Part shown: positions 22,846 through 31,910 of the stretch, one piece after another | Layout of the letters: every line of letters begins with the position of its first letter | Numbering within the stretch: the first letter of the stretch is position 1 | Origin: Brachionus koreanus | Lineage: Eukaryota > Rotifera > Eurotatoria > Ploima > Brachionidae | DNA length: 64,000 bases | NCBI GenBank assembly: GCA_016987375.1 | Contig: PJRA01000508.1 | Coordinates: 320,728 to 384,727, forward strand | Direction of reading: 5' to 3' | Notes under the pieces: model-generated | The model's database searches: none | Told to the model about the DNA's origin: nothing | Seen by the model: only the letters and a program-made list of their open reading frames with translations | Translations under genes and position numbers: made by a program

Positions 22846-23281
22846 TTGCGTCTTCATTTACATTTACATATCTGAGTTTGATATTAGCACCAATTCACCT
22901 GCAAAGTCTAAATCTAACATCTTTTTTTTAATGTACATTGTATAACCCCAATATTTTGTGAATAAACTGTAACTCTCTAATTATCTCTTATCATTACAAT
23001 TTTTAAAAATTTTTCTATTTTTTAACTTAATTTGGTTCTACCATATTTTTTCTTTATTTTGAGCCTTTTTTAATCTGAAAAAACATTAGCTCGTTAAAGA
23101 CAAACAAATAAATAAATAATAGTGCTAGGTACAGTCAGTTATGGTCATTGGCCCACCTTAATTTGAAGCTGAGGGACTTAATGACCGCACTAATAGATAA
23201 AAACATATTTCTAAAAAATTAAATTTTGAATGATTTATTGAGTAGCTCATTTATTTTATATTATCATATTTAGTAAAAATA
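22846..23281. other. Sequence unique to duplication copy 1, with LINE fragment
   Basis: This separates the two duplicated blocks of copy 1 and has no match at the corresponding place in copy 2 (28878-29385). On the minus strand, 22850-22930 reads LDFAGELVLISNSDM, a damaged FADDLVLxSxS catalytic box of a non-LTR RT. The stretch 23120-23200 is less AT-rich and unrecognised. Confidence 0.6.
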
Positions 23282-24793
23282 ATTTTAAAATTTAATAATT
23301 AGCTCGTTCCATGAATTATTTTTATAAATATAACAAAAATGCCTTTGAGGCATTGATGTTAAATTCTGTCGTGTTTCCAATCCCGTTGAACAAAATCTAG
23401 CAAAATTTATTTCTGAATTATCAATTTGTCTTGTACCAAGTAATCTTCTTGCGTGCTCATTTATTTCATTTTTTTTTCTTGTAGAAAATACATAAGATGT
23501 TAAAAAAAATTCTTTATCTGCAACTAATTCTGATAAATCACATTCTTCAACATGACCACTTGAAAAATTTACATGAATAACTTTCTGATTGTCAGTGTAT
23601 ATAGCATTTTTAAAGTATAATTCGTCTATATTTATTCTAATATAATCACCAGATTGAAAAAATTTAATTGGATTTTCTATATCTTTTAATTTAAATGATT
23701 TTTCAATATAAAAACTCTTTTTTAAATCTGGATTACATGGATTATAGACCGAAAGATTTGATCGTGGATATCTAATTTGATTATTTTTAAGTCCTGTAAT
23801 AATTTCATCACACTTTTGTTGGTAACTATACTTTGTAAAGTGGTCTGATAGTTCTTCCAAAAATAAAACTTTACCAAAACGACAATCAATATTTAATATC
23901 AAACGGATTTTAAATACCACAACCTTGTTAACTACTATGGCAAAATATTGTGTCTTTGACGTTTCACCAATTATTTTTTCTCGACAATTTATGATATTAT
24001 CTCTAATAAATTTATCAATTAAGTTTTCGAACTCTAAAAATGCCATTTAAATGATTTGATTAATTAATCAACCACATAAAAACAAAGATTTAAAGTTAAT
24101 TTGTAAAATTAATTCTTAAAATTTTTTTAAGCTTTACTTTTATTTTCAATATTTTTATTAAAAAATGTTCATTTTATTTTAATTTTTTTAGTTAACAAAA
24201 GATAAAAAATAAATTTAATTTATGATTTTTGAATTTCAATTTAAATAAATTAAAAGCCCGATTTATTAAAAATTTTATCGTTAAAAATTTTTAAATAGAT
24301 TTTTTACTTCAGTTATATCTAATCTTAGTTAAATTTAAGGATGATAAAATCAATTTTAATTTTGTAATAATTCTTAAAATTTCACTTAGATTAGATATAA
24401 CTCAAATTAAAAATTAAAATTTAGTTAAAAATTACACTCGTTTTACTTTTAGCGTCTTTCTACTCAATATAATTAATAAACTTTTTTTACAGTTTTCGAG
24501 TTGATAATTAGAACATTGTGAATTTTGGAACAAAAAAAACAAAACAAAAATTTTAAGTTAAAAAATTTTTTTTCCAAAGAGTTAAAAAATTGTTGTGCAA
24601 AATGTATCAACTGATACAACATTTGTATCACCCAAATCTAGTCTGTGCAACTGTGCAAAAAAGTATATGCATTAGAAAATTATTAAAATTAAATTACAGA
24701 GGTTTTACACAAACCAAATTTGGGTGATACAAATTTTGTATCAGTTGATACAATTTGCACAACAATTTTTGAACTCTTTGGAAAAAAAATTTT
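23282..24793. repeat. Duplicated block B, copy 1
   Basis: Matches 29386-30913 almost base for base (offset 6104, shifting by about 15 after a small insertion in copy 2 near 30245). It holds the 253-aa gene, its upstream spacer with a small inverted repeat (AGTTATATCTAATC at 24311 and its complement at 24389), and most of a MITE. High identity in non-coding sequence means the duplication is recent. Confidence 0.9.
23285..24046 (-). CDS. Unrecognised 253-aa protein, copy 1
   Basis: An intact ATG-to-stop frame of 253 aa, single exon. I do not recognise the family. It is soluble in character (no signal peptide or membrane helix), rich in Ile, Asn, Lys and Phe. Visible elements are an N-terminal helical stretch (FLEFENLIDKFIRDNI), an aromatic and basic middle, and a segment GDYIRINIDELYFKNAIY to VIHVNFSSGHVEECDLSEL. 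The latter loosely resembles the strand order of a Tudor-like barrel; this is only a suggestion. The C terminus has RRLLGTRQIDN and ends WNELIIKF. The second copy at 29389-30150 differs by one residue (K here, N there, in FKLKDIENP). It is carried in a duplicated block that also includes a MITE, but no transposase motif (DDE, RT) is seen. It could be a recent gene duplicate or cargo of a repeat. Confidence 0.65.
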   Translation of the reverse strand: MAFLEFENLIDKFIRDNIINCREKIIGETSKTQYFAIVVNKVVVFKIRLILNIDCRFGKVLFLEELSDHFTKYSYQQKCDEIITGLKNNQIRYPRSNLSVYNPCNPDLKKSFYIEKSFKLKDIENPIKFFQSGDYIRINIDELYFKNAIYTDNQKVIHVNFSSGHVEECDLSELVADKEFFLTSYVFSTRKKNEINEHARRLLGTRQIDNSEINFARFCSTGLETRQNLTSMPQRHFCYIYKNNSWNELIIKF

Positions 24794-24841
24794 TTTAATT
24801 TTAAATTTTTGTTTTTGTTTTTTGTTCCAAAATTCACAATG
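24514..24841. mobile_element. MITE with ~130-150-bp terminal inverted repeats, complete copy
   Basis: The left end CATTGTGAATTTTGGAACAA is mirrored by the right end TTGTTCCAAAATTCACAATG. The arms continue inward through CCAAAGAGTT, TTGTTGTGCAAA and GTATCAACTGATACAA, which is itself palindromic, to ATTTGGGTGATAC. The loop between arms is about 80 bp. There is no coding capacity. The arm sequence resembles the 3' flank of the Tc1-like remnant near 6240, suggesting Tc1/mariner ancestry (inference). Confidence 0.85.
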
Positions 24842-24939
24842 CCATAATTTGTCTGATAGACTCTTTCATATATTCATCATTTTGTTACTGAAATTACTAA
24901 TATTAGTTTCTTTGATTACACTAGCTAACAATTTCCTTT

Positions 24940-25560
24940 TTCAACATGCTTCATCAACCGCCTCTCGACATAGATAGTTGTGAATAGAAATGCCAATTTA
25001 GTTCTGATTTTCTCTAAATCTTCATTGTTTAAGTGATAGAATTTAATCCTGGTCATTTACCTTTAAGACCATGAATCATTTTTGTAACTAGACGCTGCAT
25101 CTTTTCAAGGCATAACTTGTCCTTAATCCTATACGGTGACCAAACTGGGACTTCGTATTCTAGATGTCGTATTCTTCGTATTCGTCGTATTCATATGTAG
25201 CAAGCGTAAATTTTCTTCCAGTTAGTGATACTATTCAAAAGTGCTCTTTAGCATTTTCATCATACAACTTGCGTTGGTTGCTTCTTTGTTTGTTTAGTTT
25301 GATGATTTGAGATCGTTGGATATAATGACATCGATATCTTTTTCTCAAATTGTGTTTTTGATAAGAAGCTGATTCTGAGAATTATTTTGCACTTGCAGAT
25401 ATTGAGCCTCAAAAGCCAAGTGTCAGTTTATTCGAACGAATACTACGTTGATGTCACTGAAGTTGCATAATATCCTCAGCTAAATTAGCTCGTCTGATTT
25501 AGGTCAAAATCTTTGTGTCATTTGCTTATGAATGTTGAAGATTTGACAAAAATCTATAAA
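24940..25560 (-). pseudogene. LINE reverse transcriptase remnant (YADD to C-terminal)
   Basis: Reading the minus strand from 25560 down gives ANDTKIL (decayed YADDTK box), AEDIMQLQ, EKDIDVIISNDLKSSN, TNKEATNASCMMKMLKSTF, then LEYEVPVWSPYRIKDKLCLE and KMQRLVTKMIHGLKG. The order and spacing match CR1/L2-like non-LTR RTs (YADDTK, EKDLGVIISNDLK, LEYASPVWSPY, LEKVQRRATKLI). Stops and frame changes interrupt it repeatedly, so it is an old fragment. Confidence 0.85.
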
Positions 25561-25941
25561 TGAAAAGCTGAATAAATTATTATTTTTTAAAATAAAAAAT
25601 CATCATTCAAGTATCTTTAATGACCATTATTGAAATTTTTATCAAATTATGAATAAATGAACAAAAGCGACCTCTGTTTAAAATTCATTTGCGTTTTATT
25701 TTTTTTATCATCAAGAACTAGTTAAAGAATGCTAAAAAATAGACCTTAAAAAAAATTATAAATCGTGAGAAGAAAAAAATCAAAATCTTATCTAGAAAGT
25801 ATTTTTTTAATAGAGAACAATCCCCAAAAAATTTAACTTATGGTTTAAATTAAATTAACTAAATTATTCTAATGTAGTTATATTGAAGCTTGGTTATAGG
25901 TTAAATATAAATAGAGAAAAATCATATTGAAAATTTAAAAA
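25561..25941. other. Upstream region of ASS1
   Basis: AT-rich, no frame and no recognised repeat. It presumably contains the promoter; no poly-T/AG acceptor is evident directly before the ATG. Confidence 0.4.
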
Positions 25942-27397
25942 ATGAGTACTTTAGAAAATGAAAATCGCACTGTTGTCTTGGCTTATAGTGGTGGTTTGGA
26001 CACCTCATGTATTTTAGTTTGGTTAATAGAACAAAATTATGAAGTGATTGCATACATGGTAAAAAAAAAAACATTTAAAAATGCATTAAACCTATTTTTC
26101 TACAAAGGCAAACATTGGTCAAGATGAGGATTTTGATTCTGCAAAAGAAAAGGCCCTAAAATTTGGAGCAAAAGATGTGAGTTAATTTAGGCTTTAAAAG
26201 TTTCTTTATTTAATTAAAAATATAAAAGTTTGTTTGCCTTGATTTGAGAAAAGAGTTTGTTGAGGATTATATATATCCAGCTATTCAGGCAAATGCCATT
26301 TATGAGGATCGATACCTATTAGGAACGTCCCTGGCCCGTCCATGCATTACAAAGTTAAAATATCGTTTAAATTCCTTTTTAATAATTTATGGAAATTAAA
26401 GGGGGTTGATCAAAGTTGCTTTCGATAAAAATGCGGCTTATATTTCTCATGGTGCCACTGGTAAAGGAAACGATCAAGTCAGATTTGAATTATGTGCCTA
26501 TGCTCTAAAACCCGACATTAAAGTGGTATCTCCATGGAAAATACCCGAGTTTTATGATCGTTTTAAAGGCAGAACAGATCTATTTAATTATGCAGCGGCT
26601 CATGGTATTCCTTTGCCAGTTACGCCCAAAAATCCATGGTCAATGGATGCTAATTTGCTTCATATAAGCTATGAATCTGGAATTTTAGAGAAACCAGAAT
26701 GCCCTGCCCCGGACAATATCTACCAAATGACTTCAAATCCGAGTGATTGGCCTGATACTGGTGATCTTATTAAGATAGAATTTAAAAAAGGAACTCCAAT
26801 CAGTGTTAAAAACTTGAATGGGCAAGAACTTTATTCCGATTCTCTTGAAATTATGAATTATTTGAATAAAATTGGAAAAACTCATGGAATCGGAAGAATA
26901 GACATTGTTGAGAATAGATTTGTTGGAATGAAATCTAGAGGTATATATGAAACACCTGGCGGGACTATTTTGTATCATGCCCATTTGGATATCGAACTTT
27001 TAACTATGGATAGAGTATGTTTGAACAAAACATTTTTATTTAAACTGCTATTTTAAATCAATTTTTTTAGGAAGTGAGAAAAATAAAGCAATCATTGATT
27101 CCTAGATATTCAGAAATAATTTACAATGGATTTTGGTTTAGTCCGGAAGCAGACTTTTTGAGAGAAATAATCACAAAAAGTCAAGAAAATGTTGACGGAT
27201 CAGTAACTTTACTAGTTTTTAAGGGAAATGTTTACATAAAAGCAAGAGAATCAATTAAATCATTGTATAACGAAACTTTAGTTAGTATGGATGTAAAAGG
27301 GGACTATGAACCATCAGATGCCGCTGGATTTATCAAAATAAACGCTGTCAGGTACTTAAATACCCATTTAATTAGTAATTTTAGAATTAAAAAATAA
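25942..27397 (+). CDS. ASS1: Argininosuccinate synthase
   Basis: Five exons, 25942-26058, 26108-26176, 26229-26353, 26402-27014 and 27071-27397, give 416 aa (human ASS1 412). The enzyme condenses citrulline and aspartate with ATP cleavage to AMP and PPi in arginine/urea and citrulline-NO metabolism, in the cytosol. The ATP-pyrophosphatase loop AYSGGLDTS lies at 14-22. Downstream signatures are [73 protein letters not shown] and the C-terminal [17 protein letters not shown]. All introns are 49-56 bp and GT-AG. The join at exon 3/4 adds one residue relative to human (TKGLIKVAF), which may mean a slightly different acceptor use. The gene is convergent with the FAXC-like gene, with 190 bp between stops. 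Confidence 0.97.
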
Positions 27398-27587
27398 TGT
27401 TGATTTTTAGACTAAGAGAAAATTATATTCAAAGAGGCTCTAAATTTTGATGGTTAAAATCAATCAAAACAATTTACTTAATTTTACAAACTCTTACAAT
27501 ATAAAAATAAACTTTCATAGATTTTTTATTAAATATTGCTAAATTTAAGCTAAAATAGAATTTAATAAAACTATAAAAACTTTTTAA

Positions 27588-28439
27588 TTAACAAGAACGT
27601 TCTTCCCAATCTTTCCAGTAGATTTTTTTTATATTCTCAAAATAATAAAACAGGTAGGGAAATTTGCTTTTTATCGGAAAATCAAATGTTAAACTTTTTT
27701 CACAAAATATTTGACTTAAAATACCAAATAAAGCTGCATCATTGGTCGAAGGTGTTTCCCCGAAAAAAAATTTTTTTGATTTTAAAAAATCCTGAATAGC
27801 CATTAAATCTGATTCAATTGCTTCCAACACTAGGAAAAAAAATCAAATAACTCACATAATAAATATTAGAATTAGAATACCTTTTTCTTTAGAATAATTT
27901 GAATAAGCGTGAAGTTTGATCTCTCTTTTTAAAACTAACTTATTAAACATGTATTCAACCCATGACAGTTGAACATCATCTTGGTTAGAAAATAAATATC
28001 TGAAAATCAAGATCGATTTCTCAAGACTTTGTTTAAATAAAACTAGAAATGATCTTGCAATTGATTTTTCAATCCGATTTAAACAATCGGACAATTCTTT
28101 TCCATTAATTCTTTCTAAATAGTTAATAGCTTCGTCTATATCAGATATAGCTATTCCATGTAGAACTATTTTTGGCCTGCTTTGATATGAATAAAATCGA
28201 GCATTTATCAAGTTAAGTTCATATTTAATACCTGATATTCTCAGCCAAGTCTCAAGTTGAATCAATTCAATACTTCGGCTGGGACAATTCGAATAAGCGT
28301 CTTTGTAGTGAATAATGACAAGTTCATTTTTTGATAAGTTGTTTCTGTTTCTTTTACGTTTAAGCACTAAAATAGTTACTCCAAATGTTAACAAAGCGGT
28401 TGCAGATAGAATTTTTAAATTAGTCAGTTTAATAATCAT
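27588..28439 (-). CDS. FAXC-like (failed axon connections, metaxin/GST fold) protein
   Basis: Two exons, 28439-27881 and 27829-27588, give 266 aa. An N-terminal hydrophobic segment (LKILSATALLTFGVTILVL) resembles a membrane anchor, as in FAXC. Then comes a thioredoxin/GST-like N domain with CPSRSIELIQLETWLRISGIKYEL. The C-terminal helical domain reads KLVLKREIKLHAYSNYSKEK, SDLMAIQDFLKSKKFFFGE, TPSTNDAALFGILSQIF and FPYLFYYFENIKKIYW. This matches the metaxin-like GST_C of FAXC (where KREMHGHGIGRFSEEE and DATVFGHLAQ are typical). Drosophila fax acts in axon development; the biochemical activity is unknown. It lacks the acidic C-terminal tail of human FAXC (409 aa). Divergent start sites put it 122 bp from IF1, suggesting a shared promoter region. 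Confidence 0.85.
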
Positions 28440-28561
28440 AATAAATTATGATACTTAAACACGAAATATTTGGAAAATTTTGAAATTATAAACAAACAAG
28501 TATAAGTAACAAAATATTGCTATGTTTTAAAAATTTAGTTAAAAGGTAAAATTTATTTCAA
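28440..28561. promoter_or_regulatory. Divergent promoter region of FAXC-like and IF1
   Basis: 122 bp separates two head-to-head start codons, so both 5' regions must lie here or overlap. No specific motif beyond A/T runs can be defended. Confidence 0.4.
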
Positions 28562-28756
28562 ATGGAAAATTCAAGTGGTTATTCAACTGGAAAATACGGA
28601 GGATCTATTTGCCAAAGTGGAGGAGCTTTTGGCGCTAAGGAGCACTTAAATGAAGAAATTTATTTTAGAAAACAAGATGAATTAAAATTTCATCAATTAA
28701 AAGAGAAAATGGAAACCCAAAAAAAGAAAAAAGAAAAAATTGAATCAAAAAACTAA
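28562..28756 (+). CDS. ATP5IF1: ATPase inhibitor IF1 (mitochondrial F1F0 inhibitor)
   Basis: A 64-aa frame from ATG 28562. IF1 binds the F1 catalytic interface at low matrix pH and blocks ATP hydrolysis by ATP synthase. The Gly/Ser-rich lead YSTGKYGGSICQSGGAFG and following KEHLNEEIYFRKQDELKFHQ match the minimal inhibitory region of IF1 (family pattern: GGAFGKRE..EEE.YFR). The rest is one Lys-rich helix (KEKMETQKKKKEKIESKN), shorter than the coiled-coil tail of vertebrate IF1. Compared with vertebrate precursors no mitochondrial presequence is visible; an upstream exon could supply it, or the mature-like N terminus may be used. From residue 20 on, the gene is duplicated at 22590. The identification rests on a short but characteristic motif. 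Confidence 0.85.
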   Translation: MENSSGYSTGKYGGSICQSGGAFGAKEHLNEEIYFRKQDELKFHQLKEKMETQKKKKEKIESKN

Positions 28757-28877
28757 TTTTTACCGACCTCATATTTTTAAATTAATTTAGATTGTAAAAT
28801 TCTTGTAAAATAAAATTTAAAATTTAGAATATTTCACTATATTGTTCAGATTGAAGATTTGATCTTAAAATACTTTA
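28622..28877 (+). repeat. Duplicated block A, copy 2 (parent)
   Basis: Matches 22590-22845 with only a few substitutions. It includes the 3' two thirds of IF1 and about 120 bp of its 3' flank. Because it is joined to an intact 5' end here, this copy is probably the source. Confidence 0.85.
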
Positions 28878-29385
28878 AATTTTAAACTATTAAAATGATC
28901 AAATGGATAAAAAGGTATACATTTATTAAAAATAAAAGACAGAATTTAAAAAAAAAAAATTCAACTAAAAAAATTTTTTTTTAGAATAATATTTAAATCA
29001 AGTTCTTAAGAAACAAAGAAAATGTAAAATGAACTGGTTCGTGAAAAAAAATTATTTATTGATTGTATACATAAATACTATTGGTACACGAAACAATTTC
29101 TTTTCAATATTGCATGATTAAGATTTTAGGTATAATTTTGAATTGGTATGTTTTGTTAGCAGAACTAAAAATTTCCAATATTTCAAATTAGTTATTTTTT
29201 GTTTTTAGTCTTTTCTTTCTGTTTTTCTTCTAATTATAAAAATAAAATAGTTAAAAAGACATAAATATAGAGAATGAAATAAGAATAAACTTGACTTCAT
29301 TAAATTCTTCAATGACTTCAAAACAGAAAATTATTGATCATAAATCACTGATATTTAGCCCATATAGCCGAGAAGTTGTTTAATG
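28878..29385. other. Spacer unique to duplication copy 2
   Basis: AT-rich and frame-free. It links blocks A and B in copy 2 and is not present in copy 1, where different sequence with LINE debris stands instead. Confidence 0.6.
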
Positions 29386-29388
29386 ATT

Positions 29389-30150
29389 TTAAAATTTAAT
29401 AATTAGCTCGTTCCATGAATTATTTTTATAAATATAACAAAAATGCCTTTGAGGCATTGATGTTAAATTCTGTCGTGTTTCCAATCCCGTTGAACAAAAT
29501 CTAGCAAAATTTATTTCTGAATTATCAATTTGTCTTGTACCAAGTAATCTTCTTGCGTGCTCATTTATTTCATTTTTTTTTCTTGTAGAAAATACATAAG
29601 ATGTTAAAAAAAATTCTTTATCTGCAACTAATTCTGATAAATCACATTCTTCAACATGACCACTTGAAAAATTTACATGAATAACTTTCTGATTGTCAGT
29701 GTATATAGCATTTTTAAAGTATAATTCGTCTATATTTATTCTAATATAATCACCAGATTGAAAAAATTTAATTGGATTTTCTATATCATTTAATTTAAAT
29801 GATTTTTCAATATAAAAACTCTTTTTTAAATCTGGATTACATGGATTATAGACCGAAAGATTTGATCGTGGATATCTAATTTGATTATTTTTAAGTCCTG
29901 TAATAATTTCATCACACTTTTGTTGGTAACTATACTTTGTAAAGTGGTCTGATAGTTCTTCCAAAAATAAAACTTTACCAAAACGACAATCAATATTTAA
30001 TATCAAACGGATTTTAAATACCACAACCTTGTTAACTACTATGGCAAAATATTGTGTCTTTGACGTTTCACCAATTATTTTTTCTCGACAATTTATGATA
30101 TTATCTCTAATAAATTTATCAATTAAGTTTTCGAACTCTAAAAATGCCAT
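29389..30150 (-). CDS. Unrecognised 253-aa protein, copy 2
   Basis: An intact frame of 253 aa, identical to the product at 23285-24046 except Asn for Lys in the FKL(K/N)DIENP stretch. The family is not recognised; see that copy for what can be seen (no signal peptide, no membrane helix, possible Tudor-like strand order in the middle). The two genes also share upstream non-coding DNA of about 750 bp, so similarity of the proteins alone does not prove selection. Still, neither copy has a stop or frameshift. This copy lies downstream of IF1 and in opposite orientation to it, separated by the copy-2-specific spacer. Confidence 0.65.
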   Translation of the reverse strand: MAFLEFENLIDKFIRDNIINCREKIIGETSKTQYFAIVVNKVVVFKIRLILNIDCRFGKVLFLEELSDHFTKYSYQQKCDEIITGLKNNQIRYPRSNLSVYNPCNPDLKKSFYIEKSFKLNDIENPIKFFQSGDYIRINIDELYFKNAIYTDNQKVIHVNFSSGHVEECDLSELVADKEFFLTSYVFSTRKKNEINEHARRLLGTRQIDNSEINFARFCSTGLETRQNLTSMPQRHFCYIYKNNSWNELIIKF

Positions 30151-30633
30151 TTAAATGATTTGATTAATTAATCAACCACATAAAAACAAAGATTTAAAGT
30201 TAATTTGTAAAATTAATTCTTAAAATTTTTTTAAGCTTTACTTAGCATAAATTTATTTTTATTTTCAATATTTTTATTAAAAAATGTTCATTTTATTTTA
30301 ATTTTTTTAGTTAACAAAAGATAAAAAATAAATTTAATTTATAATTTTTGAATTTCAATTTTAAATAAATTAAAAGCCCGATTTATTAAAAATTTTATCG
30401 TTAAAAATTTTTAAATAGATTTTTTACTTCAGTTATATCTAATCTTAGTTAAATTTAAGGATGATAAAATCAATTTTAATTTTGTAATAATTCTTAAAAT
30501 TTCACTTAGATTAGATATAACTCAAATTAAAAATTAAAATTTAGTTAAAAATTACACTCTTTTTACTTTAAGCGTCTTTCTACTCAATATAATTACTAAA
30601 CTTATTTTACAGTTTTTGAGTTGATAATTTGAA

Positions 30634-30913
30634 CATTGTGAATTTTGGAACAAAAAAAACAAAAACAAAAATTTTAAGTTAAAAAATTTTTTTTCCAAAG
30701 AGTTCAAAAATTGTTGTGCAAATTGTATCAACTGATACAAAATTTGTATCACCCAAATCTAGTCTGTGCAACTGTGCAAAAAAGTATATGCATTAGAAAA
30801 TTATTAAAATTAAATTACAGAGGTTTTACACAAACCAAATTTGGGTGATACAAATTTTGTATCAGTTGATACAATTTGCACAACAATTTTTGAACTCTTT
30901 GGAAAAAAAATTT
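30634..30913. mobile_element. MITE, right end truncated
   Basis: Same element as at 24514-24841: left end CATTGTGAATTTTGGAAC, palindrome GTATCAACTGATACAA, and most of the right arm up to CTCTTTGG. The last ~48 bp of the right terminal repeat are missing at the duplication boundary. Confidence 0.85.
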
Positions 30914-31910
30914 AATTTAATTTGTAGATAATAATTATAATATATGTTTTTAAGTAAAAGATGTGTTATTTTTATTTAATTAAGTAGAAAAGTATAAGTT
31001 TACTACATTTTCAACAGTTTAAAAATTTTACTAAAATTAAATAATCTACAAAGAAAATTAGATGCTAGTTTAAAAATTTTTGATCAAATATCAATTAAAT
31101 TTGATTCTTTTAAAGTTTTTTGGATCTGATCTAACCTGATAATTTATTTTTTAAAGTTTAATTGACATAATTTACTCACTCTTATAACTAATCATATTAA
31201 AGGAATTGAAATTAAATAATCCGCTTTTTAATTATACTTTGATATCATTACAGGTCTTATATATATTTTGATTTTAATAAAAACTATTTGAAAATTAAGG
31301 AAAGAAAATAGATTTATTCCTTAATTGGAAAGAATTATTTTATTTATCTGTACCGAGCTAATGCGCCTTCAGATAAAAAAAAAGATAAAATAAAATAAAA
31401 AATAACGTATCTCTCAGTCAAATAAAGAAAAAATTTGTTTCTATTTTATATTTTTAATAAATAAATTATTTAATAAATGGTTCAAACAACTTTCATTAAC
31501 CACAAAATTAACTGCTTTATTATATTGGTAATTTTTTTATTGTGTTTCTTTTTTATTGTAAATAAGAAAAATAAAGGACAAAAGGGTCAATTATTTTACA
31601 ATTGAAAAGTAAAAAAAAGAAAAGTAAAATTTTTGGCACATGATTAATCTTCATTGGTAAGCGGCATTATTTACTTTTATTCAATTAGCAATAATTATCA
31701 TTTTCAATAAATAGTTGTTAGCTGTTTTTTTTTTCAATCGTTTGTAAATATCCTTTGTACATGATTTTGAATGTCTTCTTAAAAAACCAGATATACCTGA
31801 ATTGTAGTAAAATTTTCTGATTAATGGTTTATGTTGCCGATTTTTTAGTACATCGACTTTTTTATTTAAATAAAACGAACAGTTCACTTTTTGAAAACAC
31901 AATTTATAAA
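30914..31910. other. Upstream region of Ig receptor
   Basis: AT-rich. A CTGTACCGAGCTAATGCG stretch near 31350 shares the words ACCGAGCTAAT with the inside of the 37297-38028 element on the opposite strand. Otherwise nothing seen. Confidence 0.35.

Larger units (their letters stand above)
29386..30913. repeat. Duplicated block B, copy 2
   Basis: Counterpart of 23282-24793. It differs by scattered substitutions and an extra ~15 bp near 30245. It ends inside the right arm of the MITE, at the run GGAAAAAAAATTT, after which the two copies are unrelated. Confidence 0.9.

Noticed and set aside
24311..24402. Small inverted repeat (AGTTATATCTAATC) as a separate transposon
   Set aside because: The arms are only 14 bp and it lies within the duplicated block; there are no target-site duplications to support mobility.
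24720..24977. 85-codon plus-strand frame, and a 66-codon minus-strand frame at 30552-30752
   Set aside because: Both lie within MITE arms and have no protein character.
27365..27400. A possible 33-bp intron near the end of ASS1 (GTACTT ... TTTTAG)
   Set aside because: It is too short for the introns seen here, and the unspliced frame gives a C terminus of the right length for the family.
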